From contig CBDBEN010000005.1 in assembly GCA_965204405.1 (NCBI GenBank), positions 2,666,001 to 2,730,000 of the forward strand: a stretch of 64,000 nucleotides of DNA, in the 5' to 3' direction. Source of the stretch: JANQPX01 sp965204405. GTDB lineage: Bacteria; Pseudomonadota; Alphaproteobacteria; Geminicoccales; Geminicoccaceae. Positions 36,300-45,255 of this stretch are shown here, one piece after another. Every line of letters begins with the position of its first letter. Positions within the stretch are counted from its first letter, which is position 1. Position numbers and translations under genes: made by a program. The notes beneath the pieces are model-generated. The model had not been told where the DNA came from and did no database searches. It worked only from the letters and a program-made list of their open reading frames with translations.

Positions 36300-37181
36300 G
36301 TGAAGCAAGGATCGCTGAGCCCATGGTTGATGATCTTGCCGAGCCTGGCGCTCGCCTTTTGGATCATCGGCTACCCAATCTACGATGTCGTGATGGCGGC
36401 CCTGCATGAGGTCAACCGCTTCGGCAAGCTCAAGGATTTTGTCGGTATCGGCAATTTTCTGACCCTCGCCGCCGATCCGATTTTTTGGGCATCGCTTTGG
36501 CGTACTCTGATCTGGACGGTCGGTGTGGTCGCCGGCACAATTCTACTATCCGTGCCAATTGCGATGATCCTCAACGACGACTTCATTGGACGGGGCGTGA
36601 TGCGGGTCATCATCATGTTACCCTGGGCCGTCTCACTCACCATGACCGCTATCGTCTGGCGCTGGTCGCTTCATGGCCAGTACGGCATGGTCAACGAGGT
36701 GCTACAGGATCTTGGCATCCTGGCACGCCCCGTGGAATGGCTGGCCACCGCGACCATCGCCTTTCCCGTCGAGATCCTCATCGGCATTCTTGTTTCGATT
36801 CCCTTTACCACCACTGTTTTCCTAGGTGGTCTGGCATCGCTACCGGGCGACATTTATGAAGCGGCCAGGATTGACGGAGCGAGCGCCTGGCAGCGGTTCA
36901 CGCAATTGACGATGCCGCTCCTGAAGAACTTCTTCAACATCGCGCTCGTCCTCAATATTATCCACGTTTTCAACTCGTTTCCCATCATATGGATCATGAC
37001 CAAAGGGGACCCTGCGAACGGCACCGACATCCTGGTGACCTATCTCTACAAGCTTGCCTTTCGCTATGGCCGGATCGGTGACGCTGCAGCAATGTCGCTG
37101 GTGATGTTTGCCGTGCTGCTGACCTTCACCATTGTCTATGCACGCATGATGATGAAAGACAATCAGGAGGCCGTGGGATGA
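36300..37181 (+). CDS. Carbohydrate-type ABC transporter permease (MalF-like)
   Basis: Inner-membrane permease of 293 residues with six predicted helices and the EAA loop IYEAARIDGASAWQRFTQLT. It starts at a GTG (36300) with only a weak ribosome site, which fits low expression relative to the binding protein. It overlaps the next permease by four bases. It imports the ligand of the protein at 34879. Confidence 0.92.
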   Translation: MKQGSLSPWLMILPSLALAFWIIGYPIYDVVMAALHEVNRFGKLKDFVGIGNFLTLAADPIFWASLWRTLIWTVGVVAGTILLSVPIAMILNDDFIGRGVMRVIIMLPWAVSLTMTAIVWRWSLHGQYGMVNEVLQDLGILARPVEWLATATIAFPVEILIGILVSIPFTTTVFLGGLASLPGDIYEAARIDGASAWQRFTQLTMPLLKNFFNIALVLNIIHVFNSFPIIWIMTKGDPANGTDILVTYLYKLAFRYGRIGDAAAMSLVMFAVLLTFTIVYARMMMKDNQEAVG

Positions 37182-38005
37182 GCAGGGCCAGAAAATCTTT
37201 GCTCTATTGGCTGTTCTTGTCACCATTGGTCGTCGTCATTCTCTTCCCTTATGCCGTGATGCTTTCGACGGCGCTTAAGCCCAAGGATGAAATCTTCGTT
37301 ATTGATCCTGCTTGGTGGCCGAGCACGCTGACATGGTCGAACTTTGCCGATATGTGGCACGCCGTAAGCTTCGGGGCAGCGCTCAAGAACAGCCTGATCA
37401 TCAGCGGAACCTCGGTGCTGATCTGCCTGGCAGTCGCTATTCCCGCCGGCTATGCCACTGCGCGCTTTCAATTTCGGGGCCAGCCGGCCTATCGCCAATT
37501 CCTGCTGATCACCCAGATGCTGTCGCCGATCGTGCTCATCATCGGCATATTCCGCATGATGGCCAAGCTCGGCGTAGTCGATCAGCCGCTTGGCCTGATT
37601 CTCGCTTATGCAGCCTTCAACATGGCCTTCGCGACCTGGATGCTGCAGAGCTATTTCGCTACCATACCGAAGGAACTGGAGGAGGCGGCTTGGATCGATG
37701 GGGCAAGCTGGCTGCAGAGCTTGACCCTGGTCTTCTTGCCTTTAGCTCTGCCATCACTCGCCGTGACCGCGATCCTGACTTTCGTCAATACATGGAACGA
37801 ATTCGTGCTCGCCTTTTCGCTGCTACGCAGCGATGAGAGCTACAACCTCACCATCCGTATCTATTCGCTGGTCAACGCTGCCTACAAGATCAACTGGGAC
37901 CATGTCATGGCAGCGACCGTGCTGGCCACAGTACCGGTGGCCATCATCTTTGCCTGGCTGCAGCGATATCTGGTCAAAGGACTCTCGATTGGTGGCGTCA
38001 AATGA
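37178..38005 (+). CDS. Carbohydrate-type ABC transporter permease (MalG-like)
   Basis: Second permease, 275 residues with six helices and the EAA motif LEEAAWIDGASWLQSLTLVF. It ends in the usual LVKGLSIGGVK tail. ATGA overlap couples it to the MalF-like gene. No ATP-binding gene follows; the next gene downstream is the minus-strand GGDEF-EAL gene. The importer must borrow an ATPase encoded elsewhere, as some MsmX/UgpC-type systems do. Confidence 0.93.
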   Translation: MSRARKSLLYWLFLSPLVVVILFPYAVMLSTALKPKDEIFVIDPAWWPSTLTWSNFADMWHAVSFGAALKNSLIISGTSVLICLAVAIPAGYATARFQFRGQPAYRQFLLITQMLSPIVLIIGIFRMMAKLGVVDQPLGLILAYAAFNMAFATWMLQSYFATIPKELEEAAWIDGASWLQSLTLVFLPLALPSLAVTAILTFVNTWNEFVLAFSLLRSDESYNLTIRIYSLVNAAYKINWDHVMAATVLATVPVAIIFAWLQRYLVKGLSIGGVK

Positions 38006-38065
38006 TCGACCGCACGATCATCCGGTGATTGGTCGTTCGAAGGAATGTTGCTCGAGCAACGTCTA

Positions 38066-40483
38066 TCAACTTGCTCTGGCGGTCTCAGCTGGCTGCTCTG
38101 CCATCGGCACAAGTTTCTGCCTCTGCTTTCCGTTTGGCATTCTTTCCAGACAGTAGCGCTTGAAGTCAGCTGCCGGCATTGGCCGGCCATAGAGGTAGCC
38201 TTGCGCTTCGTTGCAGCCGATCGACATAAGAAGGCTGCTTTGCCCTTTTGTCTCCACCCCTTCGGCGATGGTGCGAAGATTGAGTGCCCGCCCTAGCATC
38301 ACGATCGCGTTGACGATCCGGCGATCATCATCGTCATGTTCGATATCGGTGACAAAGGATTTGTCGATCTTGACTTTGTGAACACTAAACCGTTTGAGGT
38401 AGCTGAGTGACGAATATCCAGTGCCGAAATCGTCAATAGCCAATTGGATACCCAGAGCGCGTAGGCTCTCGAGCGTCGAAATTGCACTATTCGTGTCGCC
38501 CATCAGCAGGCTTTCGGTAATTTCGAGTTCCAGCCTGCCGGGCGGAAGGCCAGTGCGCTTAAGAACATCCTCAACAGCTCCAACGAGGTCTTGTTGAGTA
38601 AGCTGCGCGGTGGAGATATTGACGGCGACTACACTATCAATACCTTGTTGTATCCAGCTCGTCGCTTCCCTGCAGGAAGTCTCAAGCACCCATTGGCCGA
38701 GGGGCAGGATCAATCCGCATGCCTCGGCGATTCCAATGAAAATATCTGGAGGGACGATCCCGAGGTCCGGGTCCTGCCACCGAACCAGGGCTTCAGCGCC
38801 AACGATGCTGCCTGTATCGAGATCGATCTGTGGCTGGAAGGCCACATCGAGATCGCCCTGCTCGATTGCCCTTCTGAGCGAGGTCTCGATCGTTCGCCTT
38901 TGCTGGAGCTGGAGGGTCATGTCGCGATTGAAGTAAACGAAACGGCCACGCCCTTTCGCCTTGGCTCCATAGAGCGCCAGATCGCCTGCCTTCATTAGAT
39001 CTTCGACCGTGACACCGTCTTCCGGAAAACGCGCGATACCGATGCTGACGCCCACGGAGAGTTGTTTGCCTTCGACGCGGAAAGGAGATTTGAAGGTTGT
39101 CAGAATGCGATCGGCCAGGTCTTCCAGAGCCTGATCATGCGCATGATCATGGCGCCAGACGATAGCAAATTCGTCGCCGCCCAGACGGGCGAGAAGGTCA
39201 GTCTCTCGAATGAGGGCGCTCAAGCGATCGGCGACAGCCAGAATCAAAGCATCGCCGACGTCATGGCCGAATGTATCATTGACGTCCTTAAAGCCATCCA
39301 AATCCAGTGCCAGAAGTGCGCCGCGGCGATCTTCTTCGCGTGCACCGTGCAGGATCATTCTTAAATGATCCTGGAATACCGCACGATTGGGCAAACCGGT
39401 GAGCTGATCATGTTCGGCCAGATAGCGAATACGTTCTTCTCGGCGCATGGCGAGCGAGATATCGGTACCTACTCCGCGGTACCCGAGAAACCGACCTTTG
39501 TTGCTGAAGAACGGCTTTCCCGAAAGGCGAATGACACGTTCGTCTTTCCTGTCATTGGTGACAACTTGTACGGTGATGTCCCGGAACGGCTGCCTGCTGG
39601 CTGTCGATTCTCCCAATCTTGTCCGGCCCTGATCGTCTGGTCGCTCGAGGAAGAGGCTAGATAAGGGTTTGCTTAGGTGATCGCGGGCGGCGATCCCGAT
39701 CGAGTTCTCGATCTTCTCCGAAATATAGGCAAAGTGGAGGGCCTGGTCGGTTTCCCAAACCCAGTCGGAAGCGATCTCTGCAATGTCCTTGAAGCGTTCT
39801 TCGTTTGCCGAGGCTTCGTGCATGGCCTGCCTGGCTCCATCCGCCTCCCACCAGAGAAAGCAGGTAAAGAGCCCGGCGATGATATAGAACCCGACCACCA
39901 TCGCACGATTGAGACCGACAAGCGTTCGAACCTGTCCAAAGTCCTTGTCCTGCAGCTGCAATTTGAGATGTGTGAGATCGATCGACAATTGGTGAAATAT
40001 CGGGAGCGCGCCAGACAGGGCGTCTTCAGCAGACTGCCATAGCATCTGTTGATCGGTAGCTGATCCGGGTGATCCGATCGCTGCAAGCCGTGTTTTTAAA
40101 TTATCGACGATGGGTTCGATATCCAGAACATTGGCAAGCTGATCTTGATGACGGGATATCTTCAGTTGTTCCAACGCATCATAGGCTAGTTTTGTCTGAT
40201 GCCGGAGCACCCCTGAAGCAACCAGTTCTCCGTTGATTTGCTTGGTCAGGACAAGCAAGAGCCTCTGCAATTCATATTCAGCTTGCTGAGCAGTCCAAAT
40301 TTCTACTCTTACGTGACGGTTCAGGTCTTCAGCCTGATCTTGCAGAGCCGTGCTCAAATGCCAGGCTAGAATCCCTGTAATGATCAGTAGCCCAGCCAAC
40401 GTCAATCGGCCTATCTCTCGCCAGCGAGCAGCGGCTTGCCGCGACCGCCCTGTCCGGCCCGACGGCTGCTCTAGGGCTACCAC
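38066..40483 (-). CDS. PAS-GGDEF-EAL cyclic di-GMP enzyme
   Basis: Membrane-anchored c-di-GMP protein of 805 residues. Two membrane helices (about 27-45 and 193-213) flank a periplasmic domain of about 150 residues. A PAS domain (about 225-340), GGDEF domain (GGDEF near 434-438) and EAL domain (EAL near 562, DDFGTGYSS near 680, EGVE later) follow. Both catalytic signatures are intact, so it could make and degrade c-di-GMP; many dual proteins favour one activity. A GTG start (40483) with no clear ribosome site is used. YajQ, a c-di-GMP binder, lies nearby on the other strand. Confidence 0.92.
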   Translation of the reverse strand: MVALEQPSGRTGRSRQAAARWREIGRLTLAGLLIITGILAWHLSTALQDQAEDLNRHVRVEIWTAQQAEYELQRLLLVLTKQINGELVASGVLRHQTKLAYDALEQLKISRHQDQLANVLDIEPIVDNLKTRLAAIGSPGSATDQQMLWQSAEDALSGALPIFHQLSIDLTHLKLQLQDKDFGQVRTLVGLNRAMVVGFYIIAGLFTCFLWWEADGARQAMHEASANEERFKDIAEIASDWVWETDQALHFAYISEKIENSIGIAARDHLSKPLSSLFLERPDDQGRTRLGESTASRQPFRDITVQVVTNDRKDERVIRLSGKPFFSNKGRFLGYRGVGTDISLAMRREERIRYLAEHDQLTGLPNRAVFQDHLRMILHGAREEDRRGALLALDLDGFKDVNDTFGHDVGDALILAVADRLSALIRETDLLARLGGDEFAIVWRHDHAHDQALEDLADRILTTFKSPFRVEGKQLSVGVSIGIARFPEDGVTVEDLMKAGDLALYGAKAKGRGRFVYFNRDMTLQLQQRRTIETSLRRAIEQGDLDVAFQPQIDLDTGSIVGAEALVRWQDPDLGIVPPDIFIGIAEACGLILPLGQWVLETSCREATSWIQQGIDSVVAVNISTAQLTQQDLVGAVEDVLKRTGLPPGRLELEITESLLMGDTNSAISTLESLRALGIQLAIDDFGTGYSSLSYLKRFSVHKVKIDKSFVTDIEHDDDDRRIVNAIVMLGRALNLRTIAEGVETKGQSSLLMSIGCNEAQGYLYGRPMPAADFKRYCLERMPNGKQRQKLVPMAEQPAETARAS

Positions 40484-40540
40484 GGTAAGGAGAAGCTTGG
40501 TGAAAGGAACATCAAGTAAGGATTGCCGATCTGGAGCAAA

Positions 40541-41047
40541 TCAGTGTTTTAGCATGGTCACAGAGACAGATAGATCAGGTGATCCTTCACCAGCCGTCAC
40601 AAACATGTCTGCGAGAACATCGAAGATAAGAATTTCCCTTAAAGGCAATTCTACTTCGATAGTGACATCGGATACCTCACCCTTCTTCTTCTCCTTGGTT
40701 TCTGTAATTGTTACTTTTCCTTTTGCGTCGGTTGTTTGAGAAAGCTGATCGAGTATAAATTTGCGGGCCTGATCTTGGCTGAGTGCGTCAAGGGCGAGGC
40801 GTCTCGTGGCGTCTCTGGCAATCTCATTGATCTGGCTTCGAACAAAATACAGGTTGGCCATCTCGACAATGCCGCCTGCCAGCATGAGCAGAAAGGGAAT
40901 GATCAGGGCAAATTCGATTGCGCTTGCACCAAGCTCGTGGCGAGCCGGGACAGCGAGCCGGGGGGCTTGCAATGGTTTTGCTGATTCTTTGAGATGGAAG
41001 AACATTGGTCCCTTGCGCCAGTCCATTGACATATCGAATGACGACAT
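40541..41047 (-). CDS. TadE-like pilus assembly protein
   Basis: Protein of 168 residues with an N-terminal basic region, then the TadE hydrophobic helix ELGASAIEFALIIPFLLMLA carrying the conserved Glu of the prepilin-like segment. The rest is a soluble pseudopilin-like domain. TadE proteins are minor components of Tad/Flp pili. No other tad gene is close, and the protein at 61222 is a second copy of the family. The start is uncertain: ATG 41047 and internal ATGs near 41032 and 41005 are possible. The 58-bp gap to the GGDEF-EAL gene suggests linked transcription. Confidence 0.82.
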   Translation of the reverse strand: MSSFDMSMDWRKGPMFFHLKESAKPLQAPRLAVPARHELGASAIEFALIIPFLLMLAGGIVEMANLYFVRSQINEIARDATRRLALDALSQDQARKFILDQLSQTTDAKGKVTITETKEKKKGEVSDVTIEVELPLREILIFDVLADMFVTAGEGSPDLSVSVTMLKH

Positions 41048-41201
41048 GCCTTCGTCACGTATATGCCCTACGTTGGTAAAGTTTTGGTTAATCGGCTCCC
41101 GCGAATTGACCGTCCATCGGGTCGTGTTTCATGAGCTGCTGTGTTAGAGCCTTCCCTTAAAGTTGACAGGACGGACTGAATTGGAACGAGGACAGTGACC
41201 T

Positions 41202-41687
41202 ATGCCTTCTTTCGATATTGTTTCGAAAACCGACCTTCCGGAGGTCGATAACGCCCTGCAGAGTGCCAGGCGCGAGATAGAAACGCGCTATGACTTCAAG
41301 GGAAGCCAGTGCTCGATCGAGCGATCCGACCAGAGCCTGGTGATCAATGCGGATGACGACTTCAAGCTTAAGCAGGTGCAGGAACTGTTGCGCGGCCATA
41401 TGGCCAAGCGCAAAGTCGACACTCGTGCCTTTGACTTTCAAAAGCCGGAAAAAGCGAGCGGGAACAGCTTACGGCAGACTGTGGCGATCAAGCAGGGCGT
41501 CGATCGAGAGCTGGCACAGAAGATCGTGAAGGCCGTGAAAGGTGCGAAACTCAAGGTCCAGGTGGCGATCCAGGGTGATGAGCTTCGAGTATCGGGCAAG
41601 AAGCGAGACGATCTTCAAGACGCCATCGCCTTAGTCAAGGACCAGAAAATCGACCATCCCCTCCAATACGTCAATTTTCGCGACTAA
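41202..41687 (+). CDS. yajQ: YajQ family cyclic di-GMP-binding protein
   Basis: Protein of 161 residues with the YajQ pattern MPSFDIVSKTDLPEVDNA, RYDFKGSQCSIE and LRVSGKKRDDLQDAI. Two ferredoxin-like halves bind c-di-GMP or nucleic acid, and in some species it works with transcription factors. It is complete and of normal length. It diverges from the TadE-like gene and follows a GGDEF-EAL gene, so the three may share c-di-GMP control of surface functions (inference). Confidence 0.95.
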   Translation: MPSFDIVSKTDLPEVDNALQSARREIETRYDFKGSQCSIERSDQSLVINADDDFKLKQVQELLRGHMAKRKVDTRAFDFQKPEKASGNSLRQTVAIKQGVDRELAQKIVKAVKGAKLKVQVAIQGDELRVSGKKRDDLQDAIALVKDQKIDHPLQYVNFRD

Positions 41688-41803
41688 GGCAGCAAGGCTC
41701 CCTATCTCGACGCGCCAGTGCCGTTCAAGCCGGGATGTGGCCCCAGTCCATAAAATCTCGTTGCCAGCCTGCGAAGAGCTGAGGAAATATCGTCCATTCG
41801 CAA

Positions 41804-41839
41804 GAAAAAAAGCCGACGGCCTCTTTGGGCCGCCGGCTT
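41804..41839 (-). terminator. Rho-independent terminator of the TRAP operon
   Basis: On the minus strand a 12-bp stem (one G-U pair) with a six-base loop CAAAGA is followed by a run of seven T residues. It begins about 50 bp after the dctP stop at 41889. Stem arms on the plus strand are 41810-41821 and 41828-41839. Confidence 0.88.
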
Positions 41840-41888
41840 GGTAACAATGTTGAGGTTCGACCCGAGATCACGGCCGCCCTCGCCGTTG

Positions 41889-42944
41889 TTATTGTAGATA
41901 AACGCTTTCCTTGGCCTTGCCGACCTCTTCCAGGAAGAGGTTCAGAAGCTCTTCGCCTTTTTCGCCATAGGCCGACTTGATCAGCTCGATCACGGCCGGT
42001 TGCGCGGCGTTTTTGAAGGCTTCCCGGTCCTCCTGGGAAAGTGCGTGGACCTCCATTTTGGCCTGAAGCTTAGGCAAGCCCTGATCGGAAGCTTCGATCG
42101 CCCGCGCAACGCCGCGAGATGCGACCACACCAGATTTGGCGGCATAGTGAAGGATGTATTTTTCGTCTTCGGTCAGGTCGTCGTAAAAGGTTTTGTTAAC
42201 CAGGATGGTGTAGGGGGTGAACAGATGCTCGGTTAGGGTGAGGTAACCCTGGACCTCGTCGAAGTTGGAAAAGGCGATGATCGGAACCGGGTTCATCTGA
42301 CCATCGATGACACCAGTCTGCAGGCCTGAATAGACTTCGGCCCAAGCAAGTGGGTAAGCCTCGGCACCGAGGGAATTAATCAGAGTCTGGTGACTTTCCA
42401 GCGTCATGGTGCGGATGCGCAGGCCTTGCAGATCCTCAAGCTTGGCAACCGGCTTTTTGGAATTGGAGATCGAGAAGAAGCCGCCGGTATCGGCAAAGCC
42501 CAAAACTTTCACATCGCCCAAATCGGCTTCGATGTCCTTGGCGAGTGCCTGGCCGAAAGGCCCGTCGAACACGTCATAGACGGCGGAGATATGAGGAAAG
42601 GCGAAGGCGACGTCGATGACACCGATTTTCGGATAGTGTGAGGCCAAGCCGCCAACCGAAGCGAGGGACGCCTGGATCACGCCGTCCCGTACCTGCTGGG
42701 CAATCTCGAAGTCCTTGCCGAGCTGACCGTTGGGGAAGATCTCCACCTTGATCTCGCCATTGGTCGCGCTTTCGACGATGTTCTTGAACACCTTGCCAAA
42801 AGCGCCGGCTGGGTTTTCGAACGGATCGTCATTGTTGAGGTGGCCGAGTTTCAGCACCTTCTCTGCCGATGCGATCGGCGCGCCTACGCCAAGAGCCAGG
42901 GCCAGCGCTGCTGGTGCCAGCAGGGCTTTTCTCAGAATGGTCAT
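41889..42944 (-). CDS. dctP: TRAP transporter substrate-binding protein DctP
   Basis: Periplasmic binding protein of 351 residues with a signal peptide (RKALLAPAALALALGVGAPI then ASAEK). Family features include LGHLNNDDPFENPAGAFGKV, EIFPNGQLGKDFEIAQQV, LEDLQGLRIRTM and the conserved Arg that binds the carboxylate. It delivers an organic acid to DctQM. A GGGAG site precedes the ATG. It is the last gene of a Q-M-P order, with 177 bp separating it from dctM, so it may have its own promoter. A strong terminator follows. The ligand is unknown. Confidence 0.93.
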   Translation of the reverse strand: MTILRKALLAPAALALALGVGAPIASAEKVLKLGHLNNDDPFENPAGAFGKVFKNIVESATNGEIKVEIFPNGQLGKDFEIAQQVRDGVIQASLASVGGLASHYPKIGVIDVAFAFPHISAVYDVFDGPFGQALAKDIEADLGDVKVLGFADTGGFFSISNSKKPVAKLEDLQGLRIRTMTLESHQTLINSLGAEAYPLAWAEVYSGLQTGVIDGQMNPVPIIAFSNFDEVQGYLTLTEHLFTPYTILVNKTFYDDLTEDEKYILHYAAKSGVVASRGVARAIEASDQGLPKLQAKMEVHALSQEDREAFKNAAQPAVIELIKSAYGEKGEELLNLFLEEVGKAKESVYLQ

Positions 42945-43106
42945 GGATGTCTCCCTTGGTTGAGCCAGGCTTTGGAGAGCCCGGACGGATTATTGAAACA
43001 GATCGGTCGAGCAATTTTTGACGGGTTTCCCCTTGGCGGAACCCAGGATATGGGCGCATGCACTCGCCTCGCAGGTGCGTTTTCCGGAGGCTGATGGAGA
43101 GCGAAT

Positions 43107-43121
43107 GATGTGGTCATGCCA
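43107..43121. promoter_or_regulatory. GntR-like operator candidate between dctM and dctP
   Basis: The 15-mer GATGTGGTCATGCCA abuts the dctM stop codon and lies about 165 bp upstream of dctP. Its core TGGTCATGCCA is one base off the FadR-type consensus TNGTNNNACNA. A nearly identical 15-mer occurs at 61067-61081. It may regulate dctP; the link is inference. Confidence 0.35.
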
Positions 43122-44402
43122 CTAGAGACCAAAGGCTCTTGGCAGGAACAGAGCGAGCTCCGGCCAATAGGCGATGACCACCAGGATCGCGACTTCGGCC
43201 AGAAGAAACGGCCAAAGGGCTGCTGCGATGCTTTCGATGCGCTCGCCCGTGACCGAGGACAAGACGAACAGACAGGCTCCCACGGGGGGCGTCATCAGCG
43301 AAATATTGAGGGCAAGCACGAACACGATGCCGGCATGCACCGGATCCATGCCGATGGCGAGAGTAAGCGGGGCGAGAACCGGTGCCAGGATGATCAGCAT
43401 AGCGGTGATGTCCATCAGCATGCCGACCGCTAGCAACAGAACCAGAATCAGGGCGATGATGACATTTGGATTGTCGGAGACACCGAGGAAGCCTGCTGCA
43501 ATTGCTTGGGGGATCTGCATGAAGGCAAGCCACCAGCCGAGGACGGAAGCGGATGCTATGATCAGGAAAATGACGCCGGTGACCCTGGCCGTGCGGATCA
43601 GCATCTGGATGAAATCGTCGATGGTGATCGCGCGGTAGATGACAGTCCCGACGAACAGCGCATAGGCGACCGCGACTGACGCTGCCTCGGTCGGCGTGAC
43701 CACGCCGCCGAGAATCCCACCCAGGATGATAATCGGCATGATCAACGCGATCAGGCTGGAGCGGAACGCGGTCAGGATCTGTCCGAGGCTCGGCGCTTCT
43801 TCGGCTTTGGGCAAATTTTTCCGCCGGGCGAGGCCAGCGATGATCGCCATACAGACCAGGCAGATCAAGAGGCCAGGCAGGATGCCGGCGGCAAACAGAC
43901 CGCCGATCGAGACACCCATGATCGAGCCGTAGATTACCATCAGAGAGGAGGGGGGGATCGTCGGGCCGATGATCGAGCCTGCTGCCGTCACCGCGCAGGC
44001 AAAGGGGCGGTCGTACCCTTGCTTCACCATGGCGGGCACCAGGGTTTTGCCGAAGGCGGCGGCATCAGCTGTGGCGGCGCCGGTGATGCCCGCGAAGAAC
44101 ACTGAGGCCACCATGTTGGTGTGGGCGAGGCCGCCGCGCATGTAGCCCACCAGGGCTTCGGCGAACAGCACGAGCCGCCGGGTGATGCCGGTGTGATTCA
44201 TGATCTCGCCGGCCAGAATGAAGAACGGCATAGCGAGGAACGGAAAGAGATTGAGGCCGGCGAAGAAGCGCTTGGGCGCCATGGAGAGAAAGCTGGTCCC
44301 GCCGGCGTCGATGATGCCCGCAATGCCAGCGACCCCTAGGACAAAACCGATCGGCATGCCCAGGAACAACAGAGCGAAGAAGATCACCAGCACCGTGATC
44401 AT
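43122..44402 (-). CDS. dctM: TRAP transporter large permease DctM
   Basis: Inner-membrane protein of 426 residues with about twelve helices and the DctM pattern, including FLAMPFFILAGEIMNHTGI and IGPTIPPSSLMVIYGS. It exchanges cations for the ligand delivered by DctP. It overlaps dctQ by the four bases ATGA. Length is normal. Confidence 0.94.
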   Translation of the reverse strand: MITVLVIFFALLFLGMPIGFVLGVAGIAGIIDAGGTSFLSMAPKRFFAGLNLFPFLAMPFFILAGEIMNHTGITRRLVLFAEALVGYMRGGLAHTNMVASVFFAGITGAATADAAAFGKTLVPAMVKQGYDRPFACAVTAAGSIIGPTIPPSSLMVIYGSIMGVSIGGLFAAGILPGLLICLVCMAIIAGLARRKNLPKAEEAPSLGQILTAFRSSLIALIMPIIILGGILGGVVTPTEAASVAVAYALFVGTVIYRAITIDDFIQMLIRTARVTGVIFLIIASASVLGWWLAFMQIPQAIAAGFLGVSDNPNVIIALILVLLLAVGMLMDITAMLIILAPVLAPLTLAIGMDPVHAGIVFVLALNISLMTPPVGACLFVLSSVTGERIESIAAALWPFLLAEVAILVVIAYWPELALFLPRAFGL

Positions 44403-44941
44403 ACCAAATTCTCCGCCTGATCCTGATCGAGATGGCCAAAATCCCGGATTCCTGCAAGCACGATTTGAACGCAGGCCAGCAGCGCCGAGACCGGCACGGA
44501 CGCATAGGGGATCGCCATGCTCATGCCGAAGATCATGGCGAATTGCTTGGCACCGGTGCCGGTCATGCCGATGCCGTAAATGAAGAGGAAAGCGAAGAAC
44601 GCAAAAGCGATCATATCGAAAGCGAGGAGAAAGGTTTTTTGCAGTCCTGCCGGAAAGCGATCCAGCAGCATACGAAAACCGATATGCTCACGTCTGGCTA
44701 TTCCGCAGGAGATGGCGAGAAGGGCCGCCCAGATCATCAAATAACGCGCAAGCTCCTCGGTCCAGGGAATTTGAACCCGCAGCACATAACGCGCGACGAC
44801 GCCAAGCCAGACATCGGCAACCAAGAGCACCATGAGAAGGGCAACCAGGCGTTCGACCAGCCAGTTCAACCGGGCACAGAGCGCGGCCGCCCTGTCCCGA
44901 AGCGATGGAGGGGGATCCGAAGCGGTGTCGTTCACCGCCAC
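44399..44941 (-). CDS. dctQ: TRAP transporter small permease DctQ
   Basis: Four-helix membrane protein of 180 residues. After a soluble N-terminus, the conserved segment VARYVLRVQIPWTEELARYLMI carries the W-x-EE-x-AR motif of DctQ. It complexes with DctM. Two GTG starts are possible, 44941 and 44935; the second forms a GTGA overlap with the stop of a small upstream frame. The gene has no good ribosome site of its own, whereas the upstream frame does, so coupled translation is suggested. Confidence 0.9.
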   Translation of the reverse strand: MAVNDTASDPPPSLRDRAAALCARLNWLVERLVALLMVLLVADVWLGVVARYVLRVQIPWTEELARYLMIWAALLAISCGIARREHIGFRMLLDRFPAGLQKTFLLAFDMIAFAFFAFLFIYGIGMTGTGAKQFAMIFGMSMAIPYASVPVSALLACVQIVLAGIRDFGHLDQDQAENLV

Positions 44942-44991
44942 CGCATGCAGCCGGGGTTCGGTTCGACGTAAATTGGCCGTTTTTTCGCCAT
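44932..44991 (-). CDS. Possible 19-residue leader peptide upstream of dctQ
   Basis: A small frame too short for standard calling runs from ATG 44991 to TGA 44934-44932, encoding 19 residues that start MAKKRP and end GCMRWR. A strong GGGAGG ribosome site lies seven bases upstream. Its TGA overlaps the GTG at 44935 (GTGA), a typical coupling signal. It may be a leader peptide that drives dctQ translation, or an in-frame relic of a changed dctQ start. Expression is not shown. Confidence 0.45.
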   Translation of the reverse strand: MAKKRPIYVEPNPGCMRWR

Positions 44992-45037
44992 GTTCTTGCC
45001 TCCCTACTTATCTTGTATGCATGCCCCAGTAAAAGCC

Positions 45038-45043
45038 TGTCAA
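45038..45043 (-). promoter_or_regulatory. Consensus -35 box upstream of the TRAP operon
   Basis: On the minus strand a perfect TTGACA (45043-45038) lies about 50 bp before the leader peptide ATG. Possible -10 hexamers downstream (CATACA at 18 bp, TACAAG at 20 bp) are imperfect. It is the best sigma-70-like candidate for the dctQMP operon. Confidence 0.35.
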
Positions 45044-45255
45044 TGGCGTGGCCGTGAACCCGCGGTGCCGATGATCGTTGCCCAGGCTGGCATTGCTTCG
45101 CCAGGGCCGCATCAGCGGTTGGTTGGTGAGAGGATGGCCCCGCCCTTAGATTGCAGCTTTCGGCCTGCTGCCTGCAAAAAAGAAGGCCTGGCAGACAGAA
45201 ATTGGTGATAGACCGAGGCTAGCGCGGGTGAGACGGGGCAGCTACTTTCGGAGCG

